A stretch of 64,000 nucleotides of DNA from Bizionia argentinensis JUB59 (GCF_000224335.1 NZ_AFXZ01000002.1:186001-250000), one strand, 5' to 3'. Positions 25,485-34,674 are shown, counted from the stretch's first letter. Numbers and translations: made by a program. The notes: generated from the sequence alone by a model not told the origin.

Positions 25485-25517
25485 AAAACAATTCATTCTC
25501 GTAATGAATTGTTTTTT
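25485..25517 (+). terminator. Intrinsic terminator after the 55-aa protein gene
   Basis: AAAACAATTCATT (25485-25497), loop CTCGT, AATGAATTGTTTT (25503-25515), then TT: a perfect 13-bp stem. The A-run in front means it could work on the other strand too. Confidence 0.75.
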
Positions 25518-25518
25518 G

Positions 25519-25542
25519 TACATTTGTTAACCAAATGGTTAA
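25519..25542 (+). promoter_or_regulatory. TetR promoter and operator-like palindrome
   Basis: TACATTTG (25519-25526) fits the -7 motif, and directly after it TTAACCA-AA-TGGTTAA (25527-25542) is a palindrome with 7-bp arms. It ends 15 bp before the tetR ATG, so the regulator probably represses the whole exporter operon here. Confidence 0.65.
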
Positions 25543-25557
25543 ACCAAGCAGTTTGTT

Positions 25558-26169
25558 ATGGCTAAAAAGAAAGATGAAAACACGGAATTACAAATATTAG
25601 AGGCCGCAAAAAACGTGTTTCAGGCTAAAGGAATGGATGGTGCTAGAATGCAAGAAATTGCCGATGCCGCTAGTATAAATAAAGCCATGCTTCACTACTA
25701 CTTTCGCAGCAAGCAATTACTCTTTGAAGCGGTATTTAAAAATGCATTTGCCATGTTGGCTCCTCAATTAAATATTATTTTGAATGATGAATCTTCTATT
25801 GAGGATAAGGTTAAAAATTTCACATCTAGTTATATTTCTTTTATAATAAAGCATCCATATCTCCCGAACTTTATCATTCAGGAATTAAATAGAAACCCAG
25901 CTTTTCTTCAAAAAATTCAAGAGAACTCTACTTTATTAAATATTGATAAATTTAAAAAACGTGTAGAATTAGAAATAAGTCAAGATATTTTAAAACCTAT
26001 TTCTGGCGAACAGCTATTTATTAATATTCTCGCGTTAAACATTTTCCCTTTTGTTGCTAAACCATTAATAAAAGCTTTTACAAAAGAGGATGATGCTGGT
26101 TTTAAAAAGCTTATGAAAGATCGCCGAACAGAAGTTTCGGAATTTATCATTCATGCCATAAAAAAATAG
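25558..26169 (+). CDS. TetR family transcriptional regulator of the exporter operon
   Basis: A 203-aa regulator. The N-terminal helix-turn-helix spans about residues 10-55 (ILEAAKNVFQAKGMDGARMQEIADAASINKAMLHYYFRSKQLLFEAVF). The C-terminal helical domain would bind a ligand. It is the first gene of the operon, 4 bp before the TolC-like gene, and is preceded by a palindrome placed on the promoter. This order resembles the CecR-YbhGFSR unit of E. coli. The ligand is unknown. Confidence 0.88.
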   Translation: MAKKKDENTELQILEAAKNVFQAKGMDGARMQEIADAASINKAMLHYYFRSKQLLFEAVFKNAFAMLAPQLNIILNDESSIEDKVKNFTSSYISFIIKHPYLPNFIIQELNRNPAFLQKIQENSTLLNIDKFKKRVELEISQDILKPISGEQLFINILALNIFPFVAKPLIKAFTKEDDAGFKKLMKDRRTEVSEFIIHAIKK

Positions 26170-26173
26170 TAAT

Positions 26174-27427
26174 ATGAAAAAAATGTTTAGCATCGTGTTT
26201 CTCCTTTTTATAGGCGTACAAAGTTGGTCTCAAGAACTTGTTACGTTGGAAAGTTGTTACCAATCGTTATCTGAAAATTACCCGTTAGTCAAGCAATATG
26301 CCTTATTAGAAAGTCAGAACACTTTAGATATAGATGCTGTAGATACAGGAAAATTACCACAAATATCCTTCGACGCTCAAGCTTCTTATTTATCGGATGT
26401 TATAGATATTCCTATTCCTAATTCTGGCATTGAACCTCCTAATAACGATCAATATCGTGCAACACTTTCGGTAAACCAGTTAATTTATAACGGTGGCGCT
26501 ATCAATGCGACTTCAAACTTAAAATTGGCGCAATTAAAAACACAACAAAAACAGCTGGAAGTCAGCCTATATCAACTTAAACAGCGTGTTAATCAGTACT
26601 ATTTTTCCATATTACTTCAAAACGAATCCATTGCTTTACTAGATTCTAAAAAAAACCAATTAGAAACTAAAATTAAAGAGGTTAAATCGGGCATCGAATA
26701 CGGTACCATGTTACCAGCATCCGACAAGGTTATTGAGGCTGAACTATTAAAAATTAAGCAACAATTAACCGAAATTCTTAATAATAAAAAAGTTTTAACA
26801 GAAACCTTGTCTTCCTTAATTGGTAAACCTTTAAATGCATCTACTACATTTCAAAAGCCTGATATTGCTACAAACATCTCTCCTACACTTCAACGTCCAG
26901 AGCTTGAATTATTTCAGTTGAAAAAAGAAGAAATTGAAAGTCAAAAGTTACTGATTCAAAAAGATAATATGCCTAAATTGTTTGGTTTTGCTTCTGGTGG
27001 TTATGGAAATCCTGGATTAAATATGTTGGACAATTCGTTTCAAACATTTTATACTGTTGGCGCAAAATTAAATTGGAATGTATTTGATTGGAATGCTAAC
27101 AAAAAGAAGCGCGAATCCTTAATTATTAATAAAGATATTGTTGATAATGAAGCAGAAATTTTCCAACTGAACACCAATATTGAATTGAATAAATACGAGT
27201 CGGAAATCACTAAAATATCTGAAACGATACTCATAGATTCAGAAATTATCAATCTGCGAAAAGAAGTATTATTAGCAACGGAATCCCAGTTGCGAAATGG
27301 TGTAATTACGACATCCACCTATATTACCGAATTAACCAATTTGTATGAAGCAGAGAATATTTTCGCTACACACAACATACAATTAGAATTAGCAAAAGCA
27401 AATTATAATATTACACAAGGACAATAA
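26174..27427 (+). CDS. TolC family outer membrane efflux protein
   Basis: A 417-aa outer-membrane factor with a signal peptide (MKKMFSIVFLLFIGVQSWSQ). Two repeats of coiled-coil helices alternate with strands, as in OEP-family proteins: SLSVNQLIYNGGAINATSNL (about 95-115) and the second-half equivalent TVGAKLNWNVFDWNANKKKRESL (about 293-316). It forms the outer-membrane exit duct for the tripartite pump encoded by this operon. The membrane fusion protein gene starts 1 bp after its stop. Confidence 0.9.
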   Translation: MKKMFSIVFLLFIGVQSWSQELVTLESCYQSLSENYPLVKQYALLESQNTLDIDAVDTGKLPQISFDAQASYLSDVIDIPIPNSGIEPPNNDQYRATLSVNQLIYNGGAINATSNLKLAQLKTQQKQLEVSLYQLKQRVNQYYFSILLQNESIALLDSKKNQLETKIKEVKSGIEYGTMLPASDKVIEAELLKIKQQLTEILNNKKVLTETLSSLIGKPLNASTTFQKPDIATNISPTLQRPELELFQLKKEEIESQKLLIQKDNMPKLFGFASGGYGNPGLNMLDNSFQTFYTVGAKLNWNVFDWNANKKKRESLIINKDIVDNEAEIFQLNTNIELNKYESEITKISETILIDSEIINLRKEVLLATESQLRNGVITTSTYITELTNLYEAENIFATHNIQLELAKANYNITQGQ

Positions 27428-27428
27428 A

Positions 27429-28349
27429 ATGAAGCATACAAATACATTTTTAATAGGAATTATTGCGGCCATAGTAAGTTTGGTTTCATGTAGCGATTCC
27501 AATGGTAAAGCCAACGGATATGGGAATTTTGAAGCGACAGAAATTACAGTTTCAGCCGAAAACAATGGTAAACTCATGGCTTTTAGCTTAAAGGAAGGCG
27601 ACGAGCTTAAAAAAGAAGCTTTTATAGGTTATATAGATACCATTCCATTATCCTTAAAACGGGAACAACTTTTAGTTTCAAAGGATGTAATTGGTAGCAA
27701 ATCCAAAGGCGTATTGTCTCAAATAGCTGTATTGCAAGCCCAATTAAAAACTGGTAATTTAAACAAAACCAGAGTTGAGAATCTGATTAAAGATAAGGCT
27801 GGAACCCAAAAACAATTGGACGATGTTCAAGGTGAAATAGATGTAATAAAACAACAAATTCGCAGTGTAGAAATTCAAAACGCACCAGTTGTGAATGAAT
27901 TAAAAAGTATAGATGTCCAAATTAAACAAATCGACGATCAAATTGAAAAATGCAAAATTATCAATCCTATTAATGGAACTGTTTTAACTAAATATGCCGA
28001 ACCAAATGAAATTACAGCTTTTGGCAAGCCACTATACAAAATTGCAGATTTAAACAACATGGAGTTACGAGTTTTTATAAGCGAAACGCAATTAGCTAAT
28101 ATAAAAATTGGTGAAGAAGTAACTGTTAAAATAGACAGCCATGATACAATGAAGGATTATTCTGGAACCATTACATGGATTGCTTCGGAAGCTGAATTTA
28201 CCCCTAAAATAATCCAAACAAGAGAAGAACGCGTCGCTTTAGTATATGCCGTAAAAATAACGGTAAAAAATGATGGCAGTTTAAAAATAGGTATGCCAGC
28301 AGAAATGTGGATTTCTTCCGCGAACAATTCCAAAGAAAAAAGTAACTAA
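27429..28349 (+). CDS. HlyD-type membrane fusion protein (lipoprotein)
   Basis: A 306-aa periplasmic adaptor. The lipobox IVSLVSC (Cys about 19) suggests anchoring to the inner membrane. It has the barrel-sandwich halves YGNFEATEITVSAENNGKLMAFSLKEGDELKK (about 28-60) and INGTVLTKYAEPNEITAFGKPLYKIADL (about 179-207), joined by a long coiled-coil hairpin (about 75-170), and a beta-barrel end. It links the ABC permeases to the TolC-like protein. YbhG is the nearest known type. Confidence 0.88.
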   Translation: MKHTNTFLIGIIAAIVSLVSCSDSNGKANGYGNFEATEITVSAENNGKLMAFSLKEGDELKKEAFIGYIDTIPLSLKREQLLVSKDVIGSKSKGVLSQIAVLQAQLKTGNLNKTRVENLIKDKAGTQKQLDDVQGEIDVIKQQIRSVEIQNAPVVNELKSIDVQIKQIDDQIEKCKIINPINGTVLTKYAEPNEITAFGKPLYKIADLNNMELRVFISETQLANIKIGEEVTVKIDSHDTMKDYSGTITWIASEAEFTPKIIQTREERVALVYAVKITVKNDGSLKIGMPAEMWISSANNSKEKSN

Positions 28350-28380
28350 TAATTATAATCAATTTTTTAAATTAAATATT

Positions 28381-28884
28381 ATGAAAAAAACAATTCTTAC
28401 AATCGCAATGATGGCACTTATTTTTTCAAGTTGCAATAACAACAAAAAGGAAGAACCTGTTGCAGAACAAAATACCGAAGAAAAAGTTGACGCTGTTTCT
28501 CATGAAAAGCATGAACAACATCAGGAACATCGCGCTTTAAATAACAATTGGATGAATGAAATTCAAATGGATAATGGCAGCAAATGGTTGGCCAATATTG
28601 AAACGACTGATGGTGTAAATGATATGCTAGAACTAATTTCTGAAAGCAAAACAGAAACAGTTGAAGACTATTTAGGTTTAGCCAATAAACTAAACGAAAG
28701 AAAAAACACATTGGTTAAAGAATGTACCATGACAGGACCATCTCACGACAATCTTCATGTGTTTTTACATCCACTAATTGAAAAAACAGATGCGTTACTA
28801 GAGACAAAAACAACGGAAGAAGGTTCAGAAATCTTAAAAAGTATTACAGATAATTTAAACGCATATAAAACTTATTTTCAATAA
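28381..28884 (+). CDS. Lipoprotein of unknown function within the exporter operon
   Basis: A 167-aa protein with a lipobox IFSSC (Cys18) followed by an asparagine- and glutamate-rich linker and a histidine-rich patch (HEKHEQHQEHR, about 41-51). The rest is predicted helical. Gene spacing is 31 bp upstream and 3 bp downstream, so it is cotranscribed with the pump. The histidine patch suggests metal binding, but I do not recognise the family. Pumps of this type do not normally carry such a gene. Confidence 0.65.
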   Translation: MKKTILTIAMMALIFSSCNNNKKEEPVAEQNTEEKVDAVSHEKHEQHQEHRALNNNWMNEIQMDNGSKWLANIETTDGVNDMLELISESKTETVEDYLGLANKLNERKNTLVKECTMTGPSHDNLHVFLHPLIEKTDALLETKTTEEGSEILKSITDNLNAYKTYFQ

Positions 28885-28887
28885 AAA

Positions 28888-29790
28888 ATGGGTATTACTG
28901 TTTCTAACATATCAAAATCATATAAAGACGTAAAAGCCCTACAAAACATATCGTTTGATGTAAAACCAAATGAATTGTTTGGGCTTATTGGACCCGATGG
29001 CGCCGGTAAAACAACGCTTTTCAGAATCCTAACAACGTTATTAATCGCTAATGAAGGTCAAGCCACAGTTGCAGATTTAGATGTGTTAAAAGATTTTAAA
29101 GAGATACGAAAACATGTTGGGTATATGCCTGGCAGATTTTCTTTATATCAAGATTTAACGATTGAAGAAAATCTGACGTTTTTTGCAACTATTTTCGGAA
29201 CAACGATAGAAGAAAACTACGAATTGATAAAAGACATTTATGTTCAAATTGAACCTTTTAAAGATCGTAGAGCAGGGAAATTATCTGGAGGTATGAAACA
29301 AAAACTGGCTTTGTGCTGTGCGTTAATTCACAAACCAAAAGTTTTATTTCTGGATGAACCCACAACAGGCGTAGATCCAGTTTCTAGAAAAGAATTTTGG
29401 GAAATGCTAAAACGTTTACAGCAAAAAGGAATTACCATTTTAGTGTCCACACCTTATATGGATGAAGCTGCTTTATGCGATAGAATTGCATTGATTCAAG
29501 ATGGAAAAATTTTACAGATTGATACACCCGAAGCCATTGTAAATCAATATCCCAAAACTATTTATAATGTTAGTGCTAATAACATGTATTTATTAATAAA
29601 CAGCTTGAAGGCATATCCACATCAACATAGCGTGTATCCATTTGGTGAATTTGTACATTATACAGATACGCGAGAAGGATTTAATCCAGAAGAATTAGAA
29701 CAGTATTTAGAAGTACAAAACCTATTAAATATTAGGATTGAAAAAACTGAAGCTACTATTGAAGATAGCTTTATGGAATTGGCAAAATAA
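28888..29790 (+). CDS. ABC transporter ATP-binding protein (first of two)
   Basis: A 300-aa ATPase. Walker A GPDGAGKTTL (about 34-43), Q-loop PGRFSLYQDLTIEENL, signature LSGGMKQKLAL (about 134), Walker B VLFLDEPTTGVDP (about 150-162), H-loop position STPYMDEA carries Tyr where His is usual (ST-x-YMDEA). It matches the N-terminal half of YbhF, which in E. coli is one fused protein with two nucleotide-binding domains. Here the second half is a separate gene. Confidence 0.9.
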   Translation: MGITVSNISKSYKDVKALQNISFDVKPNELFGLIGPDGAGKTTLFRILTTLLIANEGQATVADLDVLKDFKEIRKHVGYMPGRFSLYQDLTIEENLTFFATIFGTTIEENYELIKDIYVQIEPFKDRRAGKLSGGMKQKLALCCALIHKPKVLFLDEPTTGVDPVSRKEFWEMLKRLQQKGITILVSTPYMDEAALCDRIALIQDGKILQIDTPEAIVNQYPKTIYNVSANNMYLLINSLKAYPHQHSVYPFGEFVHYTDTREGFNPEELEQYLEVQNLLNIRIEKTEATIEDSFMELAK

Positions 29791-29844
29791 GGATTATAAA
29801 CACTGTTAGGTATAAATTCTGAAATTTCTTTAATTAATATAACA

Positions 29845-29875
29845 ATGAGATTCCCACTTCCGTGGGAAGTAAATA
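29845..29875. repeat. Short palindromic repeat-like element
   Basis: GATTCCCACTTCCGTGGGAA (29848-29867) forms a TTCCCAC/GTGGGAA stem around TTCC. A related element with diverged arms is at 30741-30760. Both lie in gaps of the same operon. Confidence 0.5.
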
Positions 29876-30603
29876 TGAACAAAAACAACGTCATACAAGC
29901 CGAAGGCCTAACCAAAATGTTTGGCGATTTTACAGCTGTAAATGCCATTACATTTGAAGTGAAAAAAGGCGAAATCTTTGGATTTCTTGGTGCCAATGGT
30001 GCTGGAAAAACAACTGCGATGAAAATGCTAATTGGCATTTCGACTCCTACTTCAGGAACGGCCAAAGTAGCCGGTTTTGATGTGTTTACACAAGCCGAAG
30101 ATATTAAGAGAAATATTGGTTATATGAGCCAAAAATTCGCTTTATATGATGATTTAACAGTTAAAGAGAATATTACTTTTTTTGGTGGAATATATGGTTT
30201 ATCACGGGTGAGAATTAAAGAAAAAACCAAAGAGTTGATTGCCGATTTAGGTTTGGAGGAAGTCGCAAATCAGTTAGTAGGCTCCTTACCATTGGGTTGG
30301 AAGCAGAAATTGTCGTTTTCGGTAGCACTCATTCACGAACCGAAAATTGTGTTTTTAGATGAACCTACTGGCGGTGTAGATCCCATAACTAGAAGACAAT
30401 TTTGGGAAATGATTTATCGCGCATCTCACCAAGGAACTACCATATTTGTTACCACGCATTATATGGATGAAGCCGAATATTGCGATCGGGTTTCTATTAT
30501 GGTGAATGGTAAAATTGAAGCTTTAAATACACCTAAAAAGCTCAAAGAACAGTTTGGGGTGCAAAGTATGAATGATGTGTTTTTAAAATTGGCTCGTGGG
30601 TGA
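29875..30603 (+). CDS. ABC transporter ATP-binding protein (second of two)
   Basis: Starts MNKNNVIQAEGLTKMFG (about 242 aa); the ATG 30 bp upstream falls in a palindromic repeat and is unlikely to be the start. Walker A is GANGAGKTTAMKML, the Q-loop is MSQKFALYDDLTVKENI, Walker B is IVFLDEPTGGVDP and the H-loop TTHYMDEAEYCD. The signature motif is degenerate: LPLGWKQKLSFS instead of LSGG. With the first ATPase, which has a normal signature but an unusual H-loop, this gives an asymmetric pair, as in the fused YbhF. Confidence 0.9.
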   Translation: MNKNNVIQAEGLTKMFGDFTAVNAITFEVKKGEIFGFLGANGAGKTTAMKMLIGISTPTSGTAKVAGFDVFTQAEDIKRNIGYMSQKFALYDDLTVKENITFFGGIYGLSRVRIKEKTKELIADLGLEEVANQLVGSLPLGWKQKLSFSVALIHEPKIVFLDEPTGGVDPITRRQFWEMIYRASHQGTTIFVTTHYMDEAEYCDRVSIMVNGKIEALNTPKKLKEQFGVQSMNDVFLKLARG

Positions 30604-30740
30604 AACAGTTTGTTGTCGCAAGAACAGTTTTAAAACGCTGTGGATCTCTGTGATTTCTCTGTGCAACTCGGCGTAACAATAAATAAACCTGTGATAACTA
30701 TTGAAATCTATTGGAGAAAAAATAGTACTAATTAAAAATA

Positions 30741-30760
30741 GATTCCTGGTTTCGCAGGAA
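30741..30760. repeat. Short palindromic repeat-like element
   Basis: GATTCCTGGTTTCGCAGGAA forms a TTCCTG/CAGGAA stem, similar in layout to the element at 29848. It lies 8 bp before the first permease gene. Confidence 0.5.
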
Positions 30761-30767
30761 TGAAGGC

Positions 30768-31874
30768 ATGAAAAGATTTATAGGATTCGTTACAAAAGAG
30801 TTTTACCATATTTTCAGAGATAGACGCTCCTTGTTTATACTTTTCGGAATGCCTATTGTCCAAATTCTGCTTTTTGGTTTTGCTATTACCAATGAAATCA
30901 ACAATGTAGATATAGCTATTCTAGATAATTCAAAAGATGCCACTACTCAAGAAATTATCAATAAAATATCAGCCTCCAAATATTTCAATATAAAACAGAT
31001 TATTCAGCAGGAAAATGAATTGGAGTCTGTTTTTAGAAAAGGAAAAGTAAAAGCTGTTTTAAATTTTGAAAACGATTTTAGTAAAAATCTTATTAAAGAA
31101 AATCAGGCAACAATTCAAATAATTACAGATGCCACCGACCCGAATACGGCCAACACCATTAGTAATTTCGTAAACTCTATTCTACAGAAATACCAACAAG
31201 ATCAAAATAAAGGCATAGAAATTAAATATATAATTATTCCCGAGCCACGAATGGCATACAACCCAGAACTAAAAAGTGTTTATATGTTTGTGCCTGGCGT
31301 TATGACTATTATTTTAATGCTCGTTTCCGCCATGATGACTTCTATTTCCATTACAAGAGAAAAAGAACTTGGAACCATGGAAATTTTATTGGTCTCGCCT
31401 ATAAAACCCTTTCAAGTTATTGTAGGAAAGGTTTTTCCATACATATTTCTTTCAATAATAAATGCTGCAGTCATTGTTCTATTGAGCATTTTTATCTTCA
31501 AAATGCCAGTTCAAGGCAGTTTGTTCCTATTAGGATTAGAAAGTATATTGTTTATTATTTCTGCATTAGCATTGGGAATTTTAATTTCAACCATATCTAA
31601 AACACAGCAAACGGCGATGATGATTTCTTTAATGGGACTTATGCTACCTGTAATTCTATTATCTGGTTTTATTTTCCCTATATCTAGCATGCCATTACCG
31701 CTTCAAATTATTAGTAATACTATTCCCGCTAAATGGTTTATCATCATTCTAAAAGGCATTATGCTGAAGGGCGTTGGTTTAGCATTTATTTGGAAAGAGA
31801 CATTGATTTTAATCGGAATGACCGTGTTTTTTATTGGATTAAGTGTGAAAATGTATAAAATTAGATTAGAATAG
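30768..31874 (+). CDS. ABC-2 type transporter permease (first of two)
   Basis: A 368-aa permease with one N-terminal helix (FGMPIVQILLFGFAITN, about 24-42), a periplasmic domain (45-165) and five C-terminal helices (about 175-365) with the ABC-2 signature REKELGTMEILLVSPIKPFQVIVGK and GFIFPISSMPLPLQIISNTIPAKWFI. The layout is that of YbhS/YbhR. A 164-bp gap with a palindromic element separates it from the ATPase gene. Confidence 0.9.
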   Translation: MKRFIGFVTKEFYHIFRDRRSLFILFGMPIVQILLFGFAITNEINNVDIAILDNSKDATTQEIINKISASKYFNIKQIIQQENELESVFRKGKVKAVLNFENDFSKNLIKENQATIQIITDATDPNTANTISNFVNSILQKYQQDQNKGIEIKYIIIPEPRMAYNPELKSVYMFVPGVMTIILMLVSAMMTSISITREKELGTMEILLVSPIKPFQVIVGKVFPYIFLSIINAAVIVLLSIFIFKMPVQGSLFLLGLESILFIISALALGILISTISKTQQTAMMISLMGLMLPVILLSGFIFPISSMPLPLQIISNTIPAKWFIIILKGIMLKGVGLAFIWKETLILIGMTVFFIGLSVKMYKIRLE

Positions 31875-31954
31875 AAACAGAAAACAGATGAATGAGAAAA
31901 GACTATTACAAGAATCTATATTCTTTGTTTTATTCTCCTTATTCTTTTAAAATT

Positions 31955-33076
31955 ATGAGAACAATACTATTTATCATACAGAAAGAATTCAAGCAAATCT
32001 TTAGAAATAAAGGTATGCTACCTATTATATTTGTTTTACCACTACTCCAACTGGTAATTCTTTCCAATGCAGCCACTTTTGAAGTCAAAAACATCAAATT
32101 CTCCTATATTGATTCTAATCACAGTATGTCATCCAGAGCTTTAATTGAAAAATTTCAAGCATCAACTTATTTTAATGTTTTAACTGATTTTCCTTCTGAA
32201 GTTCTGGCCAGTTCAGCCATGCTTAAAGGCGAGGTAGATGTGGTTTTAAACATTCCCGCACATTTTGAGCGCGATTTACAAAAAGAAAAAAAAGCAAAGT
32301 TAGGCATCACAATAAACGCCATTGATGGTGCTGCCGCAGGTGTTACAAACGTTTATATTTCGCAAATAATCCAGAGTTATAACAAGAATATTCAAACAGA
32401 TTTGATGCAGTTTTCAGACATGCAAATCCGTCCTGTTAATATTGAAACTATTCCGCTTTTTTGGTATAACGAAACTTTAAATTATAAAACATTTATGGTG
32501 CCAGGCATTTTGGTGCTTTTGGTAACCATGATTACGTTATTTCTTTCAGGAATGAACATAGTAAGAGAAAAGGAAATTGGAACTCTGGAGCAGATTAATG
32601 TCACGCCAATCAAGAAAAGTCAGTTTATTATTGGAAAACTATTCCCATTTTGGGCTATTGGGATGGGTTTATTAACCATTGGCTTAATATTAGCAAGGCT
32701 AATTTTTGATGTTCCTATGGTAGGAAGTGTAATATTGATGTATAGTTACACATCTATATTTATTCTTGTTATTCTTGGTATGGGCTTATTCATTTCTAAT
32801 TTCACGGATACGCAACAACAAGCCATGTTTATAGCATGGTTCTTTGTCGTGATTTTTATTTTAATGAGTGGTTTATTCACACCTATTGAAAGCATGCCAA
32901 AATGGGCTCAAAACATTACCGAATTCAATCCTATAAAATACTTTGTGGAAGTCATGCGTATGGTTATGCTTAAGGGTTCCGGATTTATGGATATTCTACC
33001 ACAACTCATAAAAACGCTTATTTATGCTATTATTATGAATGGTTTGGCTGTATGGAGTTATAAGAAAACAACTTAA
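31955..33076 (+). CDS. ABC-2 type transporter permease (second of two)
   Basis: I start it at MRTILFIIQKEFKQIFRN (ATG 31955; about 373 aa). A longer frame would add a polar stretch not found in the paralogue. It repeats the layout of the previous gene: an N-terminal helix, a periplasmic domain, REKEIGTLEQINVTPIKKSQFIIGK and a C-terminal helix bundle with SGLFTPIESMPKWAQNITEFNPIKYF. The two permeases would form a heterodimer. Confidence 0.9.
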   Translation: MRTILFIIQKEFKQIFRNKGMLPIIFVLPLLQLVILSNAATFEVKNIKFSYIDSNHSMSSRALIEKFQASTYFNVLTDFPSEVLASSAMLKGEVDVVLNIPAHFERDLQKEKKAKLGITINAIDGAAAGVTNVYISQIIQSYNKNIQTDLMQFSDMQIRPVNIETIPLFWYNETLNYKTFMVPGILVLLVTMITLFLSGMNIVREKEIGTLEQINVTPIKKSQFIIGKLFPFWAIGMGLLTIGLILARLIFDVPMVGSVILMYSYTSIFILVILGMGLFISNFTDTQQQAMFIAWFFVVIFILMSGLFTPIESMPKWAQNITEFNPIKYFVEVMRMVMLKGSGFMDILPQLIKTLIYAIIMNGLAVWSYKKTT

Positions 33077-33087
33077 ATAGTTTGCTC

Positions 33088-33834
33088 ATGAAAACACAAA
33101 ACAAGAATAAATTATCTACAGGCGAATCTCTATTTGTCAAAGGTCCTTTATCGCGTTTTAAAGAATTGAGTTTTGCTTTTAATGTATTTTTCAATTTTAT
33201 AAATGCCTTTCGTAAAATGCATTTTATTGGACCATGCGTAACGGTTTTTGGCTCCGCAAGATTTACACCAGATTCTGAACATTATGAAAATGCAGAAAAA
33301 ATTGGCTCTGCTTTAGCAAAAACAGGATTTACAGTAATGACTGGAGGTGGTCCAGGCATTATGGAAGCTGCGAATAAAGGTGCTTTTGAAGCTGGTGGAT
33401 ACTCGGTTGGGTGTAATATTATTCTGCCTTTTGAGCAAAAGCCAAATCCGTATTTACACAAATGGATTAATATTCCATATTTCTTTTTACGCAAAGTTAT
33501 TCTAGTAAAATATTCCTATGCTTTTGTGGTCATGCCTGGCGGTATCGGAACTTTAGATGAGTTATTTGAAGCATTAACACTTATTCAAACTAAAATAATT
33601 CATGATTTTCCAGTTGTTATTTTTGATTCAAAATATCATAAGGAATTAATTCAACATATTGAAGTAATGGCAGAAAATGAAAGTATTAGTCCAGAAGATA
33701 TGAAACTACTATTTGTAACGGATTCTGTGGAAGAGTTAATTAGGCATATTGAAACACATTCCATTAAAAAATTCGGACTTATTAAAAAACACGACAAACC
33801 AAAATGGTGGCTTGGCGAATCAATTAACAAATAA
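33088..33834 (+). CDS. LOG family protein (TIGR00730 type, putative cytokinin-riboside 5'-monophosphate phosphoribohydrolase)
   Basis: Starts at ATG 33088 (MKTQNKNKLS); an in-frame TTG 6 bp before is not needed. The Rossmann-type lysine-decarboxylase-like fold has the two LOG motifs, GGGPGIMEAANKGAFEAGG (about 89-107) and PGGIGTLDELFE (about 150-161). LOG enzymes hydrolyse nucleoside monophosphates to free base and ribose 5-phosphate. The gene follows the exporter by 11 bp and may be cotranscribed. Confidence 0.87.
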   Translation: MKTQNKNKLSTGESLFVKGPLSRFKELSFAFNVFFNFINAFRKMHFIGPCVTVFGSARFTPDSEHYENAEKIGSALAKTGFTVMTGGGPGIMEAANKGAFEAGGYSVGCNIILPFEQKPNPYLHKWINIPYFFLRKVILVKYSYAFVVMPGGIGTLDELFEALTLIQTKIIHDFPVVIFDSKYHKELIQHIEVMAENESISPEDMKLLFVTDSVEELIRHIETHSIKKFGLIKKHDKPKWWLGESINK

Positions 33835-33841
33835 ATATCAA

Positions 33842-34252
33842 ATGAAAGCTACAAAGATTATCAATACCGGAAGTGCTATTATTTTAGGTCTCTTTGCATT
33901 GCTTACTCTATTTTTAAGCAGCTCTGTAATTTTTAATTGGTTTGGTGTTAGAGCCAAAGAAGGAAACTATGTTCTGCTTATAGTTTGGGCAAATTTTATT
34001 TGTAGCATTTTATACCTGTTTGCGGCTTATGGATTTATAAAAAGAGCAAAGTGGACTTTTTGGGTATTAATAATAGCTTTGATAATACTAATTATTGCTT
34101 TTGCTGCATTGCTAATACATATTAATAATGGTGGAATTCACGAAGAAAAAACCATTGGAGCTATGATTTTTAGAATGTCAATCACATTAACGTTTTCGCT
34201 TGTAGCTTTAATTAAATTTAATAAATCATTATGGAGAAAACACTCATATTAA
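33842..34252 (+). CDS. Four-helix membrane protein of unknown function
   Basis: Starts MKATKIINTGSAIILGL (ATG 33842, about 136 aa), 7 bp after the LOG gene. Four hydrophobic helices at about 8-30, 43-65, 72-95 and 107-128 are seen. I do not recognise a family. The next gene overlaps its end by 22 nt. Confidence 0.7.
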   Translation: MKATKIINTGSAIILGLFALLTLFLSSSVIFNWFGVRAKEGNYVLLIVWANFICSILYLFAAYGFIKRAKWTFWVLIIALIILIIAFAALLIHINNGGIHEEKTIGAMIFRMSITLTFSLVALIKFNKSLWRKHSY

Positions 34253-34674
34253 GTTTGCTGGTGTTTAGCACATTAATAAGCAATATTAAAACAGAAACGT
34301 ATTCATTAACCATAAAAACTAATGGTTTAGAAAACTCTGACGGCACAATAGTATTTGCTATATATAATAAAGACGGTTCTATTCCAGATCAAAAATTTAA
34401 AAACTATTTTAAAAAGGAAAATGCGCTTATTGTTAATAATAAATCTGAAATAACTTTTAATAATTTACCGAAAGGATTATACACTGTAACCGTTTTACAT
34501 GATGAAAATAAAAATGGAAAAATAGACACAAAATTTATGGTACCATTACCAGATGAAGGTGTTGGATTTTCAAATTATGATGATTTCGGATTAAGCAACC
34601 GACCAAATTTTAAAAAAGCAAGCTTTAATTTGAGTAAAAACACAACTGTGATAGTAAAAGTAATCTATAAATAA
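34231..34674 (+). CDS. DUF2141 domain-containing secreted protein
   Basis: A 147-aa protein with a signal-like N-terminus (MEKTLILSLLVFSTLISNIKT). The DUF2141 features are GTIVFAIYNKDG and the LPKGLYTVTVLHDENKNGKIDTKFM...PDEGVGFSND-like segment (here GVGFSNYDDFG). It is a periplasmic beta-sandwich of unknown function. Overlaps the preceding gene, so cotranscription is likely. Confidence 0.8.
   Translation: MEKTLILSLLVFSTLISNIKTETYSLTIKTNGLENSDGTIVFAIYNKDGSIPDQKFKNYFKKENALIVNNKSEITFNNLPKGLYTVTVLHDENKNGKIDTKFMVPLPDEGVGFSNYDDFGLSNRPNFKKASFNLSKNTTVIVKVIYK

Noticed and set aside
28418-28711. A 97-codon open frame antisense to the exporter lipoprotein gene
   Set aside because: It is the shadow of the AT-rich lipoprotein gene, which has a lipobox and operon spacing.
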